The notes under the pieces are model-generated. The model did not search any database, was not told the origin of the DNA, and worked only from the letters and a program-made list of their open reading frames with translations. Shown in pieces: positions 7,208 through 16,452 of a DNA stretch of 64,000 nucleotides; position 1 is the stretch's first letter, and every line of letters starts with the position of its first letter. The stretch spans positions 1 through 64,000 of the forward strand of contig JAFGCO010000055.1 in NCBI GenBank assembly GCA_016932575.1, given 5' to 3'. The DNA is from a bacterium. GTDB taxonomy: Bacteria; Zhuqueibacterota; QNDG01; JAFGCO01. A program made the translations under genes and the position numbers.

Positions 7208-9607
7208 ATGATTCTCAGATCTATTTATCATTCTCTTTATATCTCTCTCTTTTTTTGTTGTCTATTCAGTATTCGGGCCGAAACGACCCATGAGCAACCG
7301 GTTACAGGTCGTGTCCGCGGAAAAGTCATTGACGAAAACACAAAAAAACCACTGCCAGCTGCAAACATCATGATCGATGATACAGAGCTGGGTACAGCTT
7401 CCGACGAACAGGGAGAATATGAAATCAAACATGTACCCTCAGGAATTCATCAGCTTCGTTTTATGATGATGGGATACAAAAACCGCGTGGTCAGCAATGT
7501 GGTTGTTAATCCCAATAAAACCACATGGCAAACCATTGAATTAACACCCACCGTTCTTGAGACCGAGGGAGTGACGGTAACGGCTGGCTTTTTTCATTCT
7601 GCAAAAGATGCGGTTGTCAGCAGTCGCAGTGTTGATTTTGAAGAAATCCGTATGGACCCGGGATCGGCCATGGACATCCAGAGAGTCATCCAGGCACTTC
7701 CGGCCGTTGTTTCCGGATCAGATCGGACGAATGAAATTATCGTACGGGGCGGCATGCCGGGTGAAAACTTGTTTGTCATGGATCATATTGACATTCCGAA
7801 TCCCAATCATTTCGGTGACCAGGGGACTGGCGGCGGACCGATCAACATGATTAATGCCCACATGGTACGGCGTGTGGATTTTTACGCGGGTGCATTTCCG
7901 GCCCGATATGGAGACAAGGCCTCTTCGGTGATGGATATTTCTTTAAGAGAGGGAGACCGTGAAAAAGTGACGGGTCATGCATTCATGGGCATGTCAGGAG
8001 CAGGCGGTATTGTGGAGGGTCCGTTTTCCGGAGGTAAAGGAACCTTCATCCTGAGCGGGCAGAAGAGTTTTTTGGATCTCATTATATCCTCGGTCGGCCT
8101 GACTGCGGTTCCACAGTATTACAGTCTCCAGGGAAAGGTGAGTTATTATATTAACGCCAACGATCGGATTCGTTTGAATGGAATCTACGGGGACGATCGA
8201 ATCCATATTGAAGATTCGGAGGATGATGCCTACAGTCAGGGTGCAGAGAATGTACGCGCATCCAGCCACCAATCCGCAGTGGGCATCACATGGCGGCATC
8301 TGTTTGGCGGAAAGGGATTTTCCAGAGTCACGATCTCGCAGACAGCAAATCATTGGAACACGGACGTATACAGGGACAATGGAACCCGGTATTATCGGAA
8401 TTTGTCTGATGAAACAGAGCGTACCCTGAAAGCAGATATCACCTGGCAATCGAGCAAAACGCTTGAATGGTCAACGGGCGGCTACTTGAAACAGGTTCCG
8501 TTTAATATTTTTCAATGGTCCGAATCAGACACCCTTTCTGTATACGATTGGCCGGATCATCCGAACCAATTCCTGAAGGACACGCTCTATTATGAATTCC
8601 TGCAGCGCGCCGATCAGACAACATACAAAGCGGCCGCATTTATTCAAGCCAAATACCAGCTTCTGTCCCGATTATCGACAACCTTCGGCCTTCGTTTGGA
8701 TTATTTTGATTATACGCAGAAATATGCTCTGGACCCACGGCTGGGATTCTCGTTCGATTTATCAACGGTCACATCCATCAACCTGGCACTCGGCCGGCAT
8801 TCCCAGTCACCGTCATATATTGAAATCTCCGGGTATCCTTCCAACAGGAATCTTGATTTTAAAAAAACGCAGCAAATCATCGTCGGTGTCGAGCATTTAT
8901 TCCGGGAAGACATCCGTGGTACGCTTGAAGTTTTTTACAAGGATTATTCGGACGTTCCTCTGGGAATCAGCGGTCTTACATCGGATCCCTATGACCACTC
9001 TAAGGGACGTCTGGTGAATAAAGGACAGGGATTTGCCAGAGGCATCGAGTTCTTTCTCCAGAAAAAATATTCCCGGCACCTGTTTTATACTTTGAGTTAC
9101 TCCTATTCACAATCCAAGGGATACGATCCGAGAACGAACGTCACCTATAATTGGGATTATGACTACCGCCATGTGTTCACCCTGGTCAGCGGATTCTTAT
9201 ATGATTTCAGAAAACATGACTGGTATCAAAAACTTAAAAAAAATTTGTTCTATAATTTAATTGACTGGGCGCTTCCGATTGCTGATCAGGTGGAAATCGG
9301 TGTTCGGTGGCGCTATCTCGGAGGTCGTCCCTATACAAAGCTGACTTATATGGATCGCTATCATGTATGGACAACATTACCTGAAACACCCTTCAACACC
9401 CTGCGTTATCCGGCATATCACCGGCTGGATCTGCGAATTGATCAGCGTTATATGTTCAAAAAATGGAATATGGTCACCTACTTTGATATCATGAACATTT
9501 ATGGCAGGGATAATATCTGGGCATACAGATATTGCAGCGATGGTAAGAAAAAAACGATTTTACAATGGCAGATCTTCCCTGTCGGAGGAATCACCGTTGA
9601 GTTTTAA
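7208..9607 (+). CDS. TonB-dependent outer membrane receptor with carboxypeptidase-regulatory-like N-terminal domain
   Basis: A 799-residue receptor. A signal peptide is followed by a CarboxypepD_reg-like beta-sandwich (residues 35-115, GRVRGKVIDENTKKPLPAAN and SGIHQLRFMMMGYK). Next comes a plug domain (about 130-245, with IQALPAVVSGSDRTNEIIVRGG and PARYGDKASSVMDI), then a beta-barrel to the end. The C-terminus GGITVEF ends in Phe, as expected for Bam-dependent insertion. It would transport a large substrate across the outer membrane using TonB energy. No SusD-like partner is present on either side, so it is not a standard Sus pair. The next gene is a GH30 glycosidase 130 bases downstream on the same strand, which makes a glycan or glycolipid-derived ligand possible but unproven. 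A GGAG box precedes ATG 7208. Confidence 0.93.
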   Translation: MILRSIYHSLYISLFFCCLFSIRAETTHEQPVTGRVRGKVIDENTKKPLPAANIMIDDTELGTASDEQGEYEIKHVPSGIHQLRFMMMGYKNRVVSNVVVNPNKTTWQTIELTPTVLETEGVTVTAGFFHSAKDAVVSSRSVDFEEIRMDPGSAMDIQRVIQALPAVVSGSDRTNEIIVRGGMPGENLFVMDHIDIPNPNHFGDQGTGGGPINMINAHMVRRVDFYAGAFPARYGDKASSVMDISLREGDREKVTGHAFMGMSGAGGIVEGPFSGGKGTFILSGQKSFLDLIISSVGLTAVPQYYSLQGKVSYYINANDRIRLNGIYGDDRIHIEDSEDDAYSQGAENVRASSHQSAVGITWRHLFGGKGFSRVTISQTANHWNTDVYRDNGTRYYRNLSDETERTLKADITWQSSKTLEWSTGGYLKQVPFNIFQWSESDTLSVYDWPDHPNQFLKDTLYYEFLQRADQTTYKAAAFIQAKYQLLSRLSTTFGLRLDYFDYTQKYALDPRLGFSFDLSTVTSINLALGRHSQSPSYIEISGYPSNRNLDFKKTQQIIVGVEHLFREDIRGTLEVFYKDYSDVPLGISGLTSDPYDHSKGRLVNKGQGFARGIEFFLQKKYSRHLFYTLSYSYSQSKGYDPRTNVTYNWDYDYRHVFTLVSGFLYDFRKHDWYQKLKKNLFYNLIDWALPIADQVEIGVRWRYLGGRPYTKLTYMDRYHVWTTLPETPFNTLRYPAYHRLDLRIDQRYMFKKWNMVTYFDIMNIYGRDNIWAYRYCSDGKKKTILQWQIFPVGGITVEF

Positions 9608-9737
9608 TGAAATTGGTAGAATAGTTAATCACGGTTCTTTAGTAAAATGAATATAGTGACTTAAAGATGCATCATTTATGAATGCGTTTCTGAAAGTAAA
9701 ACTGATCGCACCCGATCCATCTTAAGGGAGGCTTGTT

Positions 9738-11204
9738 ATGAAAACAATGATAAAACATAATAACAACATGTTCTGCTTATGGCTCCTTTGCAGTATACTC
9801 ATCGGAGCAGTTTTCCATTGTCAAAAACAGAAGATCCCGGCAAATCTTTATATACGTGAAAAAGCTGAAGTCTATGTCACTGCAAAAGAAACCGGTCAGC
9901 GGTTATCAAAAGAAAAGCCTATAAAATTTACAGAGCATCTCCAGCCGGTAGAAAATGAAGCAACGCTTATAATCGATGCGTCAAAAACTTTTCAGACAAT
10001 GATAGGATTCGGTGGCGCATTGACTGATGCGGCTGCTGAAACCTACTATCAACTGCCCGGTGATAAACAAAAACAAGTGCTTCAGGATTATTTTGATCCA
10101 GAAGAAGGCCTTGGTTACACCTTTTGCAGGATTCCGATTCACACATGTGACTTCTCAAGCGAGAGCGGGTCGTATGCAGAAGTGGCAAATGATACGCTTC
10201 TTGAGCATTTCTCCATTGATCGTGACCGACCCTACCGTCTGCCATTTATCAAAGCAGCAATAAAAGCAGCCGGTGACACGCTGACCTTATTTGCATCTCC
10301 CTGGAGCCCTCCAGCCTGGATGAAAACCAACAACAGCATGTTGCAGGGCGGCAAGCTGAAAAAGGAATACCGGCAATCCTGGGCGGATTATTATGTCCGG
10401 TTTATTCGGGCGTATAAAATGGAAAACATTCCCATCTGGGGATTGACTGTTCAAAATGAGCCCATGGCAGTACAAACATGGGAATCCTGCATTTACACAG
10501 CACAGGAGGAGAGAGATTTCGTGCGGGATTATCTGGGACCCACTCTGGTGAAAAACGGACTGTCTCATGTTAAGCTCATGATCTGGGATCATAACAGGGG
10601 AATTTTATATCAACGAGCTAAAGTCGTTCTGGATGATCCTGAAGCATCAAAATACGTCTGGGGCGTGGGATTTCACTGGTACGTGGGCAATCATTTTGAA
10701 AATGTCCGGCTTGTCCACGATGCATTTCCGGACAAGCAGCTCGTTTTCACCGAAGGATGTGTGTACTCTTACGAGGGGGAACGGCTGAATGAATGGCATT
10801 GGGGAGAACGTTATGGAGAATCAGTACTGATGGATTTAAACAACGGATCTGTTGGCTGGGTTGACTGGAACATATTGTTGGATGAAAATGGCGGTCCCAA
10901 TCATGTCAGTAACTACTGTTTCGCGCCGATCCACGGGAATACACAGACAGGAGGTCTTCATTATATGAATTCCTATCATTATCTGGGTCACTTCTCTAAA
11001 TTCATCCGTCCAGGCTCCAGGCGAATAATCGCTTCTTCCAATGACGACCAGCTGCTTACTACAGCTTTTATCAATCCGGATGGCAGGATCTCAGTGATTG
11101 TTCTGAACATGACAGATGAAGCTATCCCCTTTCATTTATGGATGGAAAGCCGTTCTGCATCTGCCAACAGCCCGGCTCATTCGATTATAACTCTTGTCAT
11201 GTAA
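9738..11204 (+). CDS. Glycoside hydrolase family 30 (glucosylceramidase-type)
   Basis: A 488-residue exported GH30 enzyme, probably a beta-glucosidase acting on glucosylceramide-like or other beta-glucosides. The N-terminus carries a hydrophobic signal segment with a Cys at 28 (AVFHC). The lipobox fit is poor, so either a secreted protein or a lipoprotein is possible. Family signatures are IGFGGALTDAAAE (near 90), FASPWSPPAWMK (185-196), acid/base Glu241 in TVQNEPMAV, and the nucleophile Glu339 in FTEGC. The C-terminal all-beta domain (residues 430-488) is the usual GH30 beta-sandwich. A GGGAGG box sits upstream of ATG 9738. Length and motifs fit subfamily 1. The gene stands at the end of the plus-strand run and converges with the large minus-strand peptidase gene. 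Confidence 0.93.
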   Translation: MKTMIKHNNNMFCLWLLCSILIGAVFHCQKQKIPANLYIREKAEVYVTAKETGQRLSKEKPIKFTEHLQPVENEATLIIDASKTFQTMIGFGGALTDAAAETYYQLPGDKQKQVLQDYFDPEEGLGYTFCRIPIHTCDFSSESGSYAEVANDTLLEHFSIDRDRPYRLPFIKAAIKAAGDTLTLFASPWSPPAWMKTNNSMLQGGKLKKEYRQSWADYYVRFIRAYKMENIPIWGLTVQNEPMAVQTWESCIYTAQEERDFVRDYLGPTLVKNGLSHVKLMIWDHNRGILYQRAKVVLDDPEASKYVWGVGFHWYVGNHFENVRLVHDAFPDKQLVFTEGCVYSYEGERLNEWHWGERYGESVLMDLNNGSVGWVDWNILLDENGGPNHVSNYCFAPIHGNTQTGGLHYMNSYHYLGHFSKFIRPGSRRIIASSNDDQLLTTAFINPDGRISVIVLNMTDEAIPFHLWMESRSASANSPAHSIITLVM

Positions 11205-11369
11205 AGAGAGCGGGCCAGATCATTCGATGCATCAGGACATATCTTTTGCAATGGTCATTTTATCATTTCGAAGAAACGATTGAGAAAACATTTCGGACTT
11301 TTTATCATTTCTCTTACCAGAACGACCATGGGTGTTAATATTACAATGAGATGAATTTGAAATAATTCT

Positions 11370-14300
11370 TCATTTAATCCGCAGCATTTTCATTACGTGT
11401 AGATCATCCCCTGCCTTCATCGTACAAAAATAGAGACCGGTTGATACGTGCCTTGACCGGTCATCAGCACCCTCCCACGAAAGTAAATACCGACCCGGTT
11501 CCTGCAACTTGTCCACCAGGGTGTTAATCTGCCTGCCAAGAACATTATAGATCTGAATACGTACATGGCATACTCGCGGAATCTCATAAAAAATGACTGT
11601 GGTGCCGTTAAATGGATTGGGATAATTTTGCCTCAGACGAAAGACTTTCGGCATTGTTGCTTCAGCGACAATGCCGGGCGGAGGCGGCGGCAAATTTCCG
11701 TGCTTTGTAAAAAAACCGGAGGCAATCCTGCCCTCAGATTTGGGAAGATAAAAATAATCTTCCCTTTCGGAATCAAAAATAATATAACAGTCTCTTGCAA
11801 TAGCAAACCAGTATCCCCGTCCCGGTTCGATAGATTCAGCAGGCTCATACGTTTGCAGTTCGGCATCCCAGGCATAAACAGCCACCATGCTGTAACCAGG
11901 GATCGTTTGAATGGATGTGACCGGAAGAACTCTGGATATGCCGGATACAAGGTGCCAGCCTGGTGTGAGATGCATGGAATCCGCATAGATGGGTGCGCCC
12001 TGAACATCATCCTCGAAAGGGATTTCGGTCTTCAACCAAAATCCCTGCCTCCGTTGAAGGGTATCTGCCTCTCTGTAATGACACATGTCCGCATCCCAGA
12101 CATACGCCCGGGTGCCCTGTGAAAAATTATCTTTCCAATTAAAAGCACTCTGATTGACTGAAATGCCGACCAATTGCCAGCCCGGATAAAAAAACAGATA
12201 TTTGGATTCTGAAATCACACCCCCACCAAAGGCCCCCATATCATTTCTTAGCGTGCCTGCGGCCGGATAAAGTGCAAAACCTGCTCTTTCAGGATCCTCG
12301 ACGTCCCGGTAGTCTGAATCAGGATGTCCTGCGTCAATACAGGGTGAATGTGACTGCAGCGTAAAAAAACCACGATCAGGATCTGTAAATGCGGGATCTT
12401 CGGTTAGGTTGCCTTCACCAATCTGAATCGTGGGTGTAATTTCACCATACGAATAATCCTGAGGATACAACACACACCAATTGTCTGAAAGTGTATCCAC
12501 GGTGGTGTATTGAATTGTTATCATATTGTTACTGCCATCCAGACTGATCTCATTTCCCCGGCTTGCCTCATTCTGCCACAGAATGCTGTTTTGCATGATT
12601 AACGTATTCATCCCTGCGAGACAGATGCCTCCGCCATGATCCGCTGCTGAATTTCGGCAGATTAAGGCATTGGTAATTCCACAAATCTGGCCTGACATGT
12701 TCAGATACATGCCTCCCCCACAGTCATAGGCATGGTTATTAAAAAGAAGAACATTTCTTATTGACAGCTTCGACTCCTCACCGGGAGACAGAGTAACGTA
12801 AATCGCGCCGCCCCGGTTTGCACTGTTTGATTCGAACCGGCAATCCCGAATGGTGACATCCGAATTTCTGCTGTAAATGGCTCCACCGGATCTGCCCCGG
12901 TTGTCTGCAAATCTGGAATGACGAACCGAGGCGACGCTTTCGTCCATGAAGAGGGCGCCGTCTCCGTTCAGAGACGAATGATAGGCATTGGTGGGATATT
13001 CGTATAATGGACGCTCACAATGCTTGAAAACACAATAAGAAAATGCATTGCTTGTCTTGCTATGGATCATATTAATCCCGCACCAGATTCTTGAGGGATC
13101 GAAACTGCAAAAATAAATCGAATCTGCCACGCTGCCTTCTGCTTTCAGACATCCGTCCGATTCCACGGTCAGGCTGAAATCATCCATGAAATAACAGATG
13201 ACACCGGGTTCAATAACCGTTGTTTTTCCGGATGGAACAGTGACATTACTATAAATGTGATAGGGGCTGTTTTTCTTTTCAAGCAGCGCCTTTAACTCAC
13301 CAGATTCGATATCTGTGCCAATACGGGCACTGCCCTGTACGATTGCAAAAACATTATCCGGCAATGAGGAAGCAATAAACAGGGTGTCCTGATAACTCAG
13401 AGAATACCGATCATCCGGATCGAACACGATCTGAACACTGTCCATTTGACCCGGCAGCACGTTAATGGGGAACCGTACGGGCATGTTTTGATTTGCTGCA
13501 TTAATAAACTGAAAATAATAGGCATCCGCAAGACGGATCCGAGTAATCTGAACTGACTCTGTTCCACCATTCAATAAATACAGCTTTTCATTGACCATTT
13601 CCGGTTGATCTCTCTCACCAAAATCGAGCCTGAACGGATCAACCGACAGAGCAGGTCCGGATGTTGTCTGCGCATTTTCCGTGCCTCCGTATACACCAAG
13701 ATTCACACGAAATCCATGAGGAAAAGGTTCATTGGCTACCGGACACATCGGATCACCTGCATCAATGCAGGGAGACAGGGAAGACAATTGGAAAGGAAGT
13801 GTTGCATTCTCATTCCAATTCGGATCTGAAAAAATATTGAATTTTCCGAGATTTAAAATTATCTGGTCATTATTCTGCCAGAGTTTCCAATCCACGGCCA
13901 TGGTATCAAAATTTGAATAATCAAGGTCAAACATGTTCAGACCGTAATTATCACCGTTTTCCATTCCATTGGTCTGATTTTGCCAGATAATGGTATTACG
14001 AATCTTAATATGACTGTCTGAATTTAAATGAAAAAGTCTGTTGGACCGATTTTCTGTAAGGGTTCCATGATATATCGAAAGTGTGGATTTATACAGTGAA
14101 ATGAGCCCGTATCCTTCAACTTGATTATCTATTATGAGCGAATGATCCATTCGTAAATTGGAATCAAACGCTTGAATCACACCGTCGTATACCTTGTTCC
14201 GTGTAAAAACACAGGATTCCAAATATGCTGATGAGCCTGAAAAATCCAGAACACCCTGCCATTGGGATTGATTATAATCAAACCGGCAATGGCTGAAAAA

Positions 14301-16238
14301 GGGTGAACATTGACGAATTCTTAAGACACCGTCCGAAATATTATCTTCAAAAATATGCTGAATCTGGCAGAAAAACAGGGAATCATCTGTACCACTGTCC
14401 GTAAAAAGCAAACCTTGCCAGTGCCGGGTTGAATCCATTGCATGAATAAAAACTGGGTCGCTTGATACGCCCTGGCATAAAAGCTGGGCTTCTTCACCAA
14501 TGATCCACATATAGTTGCCGGTAAATATAATCTCAACACCCGCCTCGATTACCAGGCTGTGACTTTTTGGAATTTCAATAGAACTGAAAATAAAATATGG
14601 TGATTCATCTTTGGTCCAGATTCCAGAGACATACTTTTCCTGAACAGCTGTGCTGTTTTCCTGAATTCCGTAACCGGTTAATACGCAGGGTAAAAACCGG
14701 GATCCATTGTCGTAATTGATTACCAGATCGCGGGCATATTCTCCTGTTTTATCAGGTTGAAATTGTAAATAAATTGACCGGGTTTGTCTGGGAGCAATCT
14801 CCATAACTGTGACCGGGGCAGCAAAATCGGGAGTCGCACTTGCTATAAAGGGATGTGATACTTGTATATTGTTTACACTAATCTGCAGATGACTTGTATT
14901 CATCACTGTCAATGATAATGTTCCCGAGGACTGCCCGACTTGAACAATACCCAGATCAAGAGAATCTGTACCGAATACCAGTTCCGATTGTCCTAGGTCC
15001 GGTTGAATATTCACTACGCCACCTGTAATTTCATTGTAAATCGATCCCAGTGATTCAGGTATATGAAACCAGGCCTCTCCAATCGGTATCGGATTTTTGG
15101 AGCCCGAGCCATAATTCAAATGATAAAATCCATCCGTATTATAACCGTCACAAACCACTGCATGTCCGCTCAAATCAGATCGGATGCTCAAAATGGCCGG
15201 CAATCCGTTCATCATGTTGTTTTTCAACTGACGATAAAATTCGGCTGCGCTGTTATCGGTATCAAAATAAATATATTGGGCATTGACATATTGAAATTTA
15301 TCCCTGAATGCCTCTGCAGACTGGTCCGTACCTGCACTTGATGTTGCACTGGAAAAATCCATTTCCACTGACACACCGCAGGCAAAGCTCAACGCAGCAA
15401 AATCATAATCATCAAAGCCGGTCTGATTTTGATATTTTTCCCGAAGGATTTCCAGATATTGATTTAACCGGAAAAAGGATGGAAAATCTGCAGATGTCGA
15501 ATCTTCATCGATACAAATGGCACGGGTTAATGTAAAGTAACGGTCAACTGGACTGAAATTAAAATAATTCATGCGCCGATGATGATGAATGATCTGGGCC
15601 ATGGCCGTTGCCACACATCCCACGGCGCTTCTTTTGCCGTTAAATGGATCAATGGGACAAAAATCATTGAACGGCGACAATTGGCTGAAAAGTGTTTCTA
15701 TCCATCCCCCTGTGACAGTGGTTCCCGGTTCCGGCCACTGTTGCAACGGTTCGGATTCGGCTAAATCCGGCGTGAGTTGAAGCAGCTCCTGCCAGTCCGC
15801 TTCATGATTCAATGGGTTTGCATCGTCATTTCCGGATCGATCCGTGAAAGATCGCTGAAGAGATCGATGGATTAAATGACCGATGGGATTGTTCAGGGTG
15901 GTATCCGCCTGCCAGTAAGAAGAAAACGAGTAGGCGATGACCGGCGGCGAATCTGTTTTATATGAAAATACGATGAATCCTTCCGGGGATAATCTGACAA
16001 CATAAGCGGCCTCTTCTTCCTGCCGGTTTCTGATAAAATACGGCTCAATGCTTCGAACCTGCGGTACTGATGATTTCTGCAGGTCGGAATATGTTAATGA
16101 GACATAATCGTTGATAAAACGATTCGCTGCCAGCCTGATCTCATCAGGCTGGACATGCCGGGCAAATAAACCATAATTCAGCAGTATATAAAAAACAAAA
16201 AAATGACCAGGAAGCTTGTTGCGTTCATAAACAAACAT
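11370..16238 (-). CDS. Giant secreted C10-family cysteine peptidase with beta-helix repeats and C-terminal sorting domain
   Basis: From ATG 16238 the product is about 1622 residues. The frame stays open back to a TTG at 16361, but that extension lacks a signal peptide and abuts a strong hairpin, while 16238 gives a hydrophobic export signal (HFFVFYILLNYGLFA). The next 170 residues resemble a streptopain propeptide. The C10 catalytic Cys is in AVGCVATAMAQ (residue 208 from this start) and His in SGHAVVCDGYN (359). A choice-of-anchor D-like beta domain follows (about 415-520). Two right-handed beta-helix regions flank another anchor-like segment. The last 80 residues, opening RLRQNYPNPFNGTTVIFYE, are a FlgD-like type IX sorting domain. 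No ribosome site clearly decides the start. It is expected to be an exported, surface-attached or released protease. Confidence 0.88.
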   Translation of the reverse strand: MFVYERNKLPGHFFVFYILLNYGLFARHVQPDEIRLAANRFINDYVSLTYSDLQKSSVPQVRSIEPYFIRNRQEEEAAYVVRLSPEGFIVFSYKTDSPPVIAYSFSSYWQADTTLNNPIGHLIHRSLQRSFTDRSGNDDANPLNHEADWQELLQLTPDLAESEPLQQWPEPGTTVTGGWIETLFSQLSPFNDFCPIDPFNGKRSAVGCVATAMAQIIHHHRRMNYFNFSPVDRYFTLTRAICIDEDSTSADFPSFFRLNQYLEILREKYQNQTGFDDYDFAALSFACGVSVEMDFSSATSSAGTDQSAEAFRDKFQYVNAQYIYFDTDNSAAEFYRQLKNNMMNGLPAILSIRSDLSGHAVVCDGYNTDGFYHLNYGSGSKNPIPIGEAWFHIPESLGSIYNEITGGVVNIQPDLGQSELVFGTDSLDLGIVQVGQSSGTLSLTVMNTSHLQISVNNIQVSHPFIASATPDFAAPVTVMEIAPRQTRSIYLQFQPDKTGEYARDLVINYDNGSRFLPCVLTGYGIQENSTAVQEKYVSGIWTKDESPYFIFSSIEIPKSHSLVIEAGVEIIFTGNYMWIIGEEAQLLCQGVSSDPVFIHAMDSTRHWQGLLFTDSGTDDSLFFCQIQHIFEDNISDGVLRIRQCSPFFSHCRFDYNQSQWQGVLDFSGSSAYLESCVFTRNKVYDGVIQAFDSNLRMDHSLIIDNQVEGYGLISLYKSTLSIYHGTLTENRSNRLFHLNSDSHIKIRNTIIWQNQTNGMENGDNYGLNMFDLDYSNFDTMAVDWKLWQNNDQIILNLGKFNIFSDPNWNENATLPFQLSSLSPCIDAGDPMCPVANEPFPHGFRVNLGVYGGTENAQTTSGPALSVDPFRLDFGERDQPEMVNEKLYLLNGGTESVQITRIRLADAYYFQFINAANQNMPVRFPINVLPGQMDSVQIVFDPDDRYSLSYQDTLFIASSLPDNVFAIVQGSARIGTDIESGELKALLEKKNSPYHIYSNVTVPSGKTTVIEPGVICYFMDDFSLTVESDGCLKAEGSVADSIYFCSFDPSRIWCGINMIHSKTSNAFSYCVFKHCERPLYEYPTNAYHSSLNGDGALFMDESVASVRHSRFADNRGRSGGAIYSRNSDVTIRDCRFESNSANRGGAIYVTLSPGEESKLSIRNVLLFNNHAYDCGGGMYLNMSGQICGITNALICRNSAADHGGGICLAGMNTLIMQNSILWQNEASRGNEISLDGSNNMITIQYTTVDTLSDNWCVLYPQDYSYGEITPTIQIGEGNLTEDPAFTDPDRGFFTLQSHSPCIDAGHPDSDYRDVEDPERAGFALYPAAGTLRNDMGAFGGGVISESKYLFFYPGWQLVGISVNQSAFNWKDNFSQGTRAYVWDADMCHYREADTLQRRQGFWLKTEIPFEDDVQGAPIYADSMHLTPGWHLVSGISRVLPVTSIQTIPGYSMVAVYAWDAELQTYEPAESIEPGRGYWFAIARDCYIIFDSEREDYFYLPKSEGRIASGFFTKHGNLPPPPPGIVAEATMPKVFRLRQNYPNPFNGTTVIFYEIPRVCHVRIQIYNVLGRQINTLVDKLQEPGRYLLSWEGADDRSRHVSTGLYFCTMKAGDDLHVMKMLRIK

Positions 16239-16364
16239 GGCAGTGAATTCCACAAATCTTTTCAGCCGCCAAACAATGGCGGATCTTGGGTACTTGAATA
16301 TAACAAATTTATTGGAAAAGGAAATGGATAATTTGAATGGACTGTGATGCCATCCTGTCAAACC

Positions 16365-16391
16365 AGCTGTCCCGGCCAGGCCGGGACAGCT
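16365..16391. repeat. Perfect GC-rich 27-nt palindrome (hairpin)
   Basis: AGCTGTCCCGGCC pairs with its complement around a single A, giving a 13-bp GC-rich stem. It lies between the porin-like gene ending at 16453 and the C10 peptidase gene, both on the minus strand. No T-run follows on either strand, so it does not look like a simple intrinsic terminator. It may be an mRNA stabilising or processing element. Confidence 0.85.
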
Positions 16392-16452
16392 CAGAACGCC
16401 AAAACATGAAGGGAAGAAAAATATAATCTTGAAAAATGTCTGGACCTTATTG

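Noticed and set aside
7994-8449. 151-codon minus-strand frame inside the TonB receptor gene
   Set aside because: Antisense shadow of a conserved barrel; low-information sequence.
11565-12122. 185-codon plus-strand frame inside the C10 peptidase gene
   Set aside because: Antisense to the conserved sorting-domain region; no signal, domain or ribosome site.
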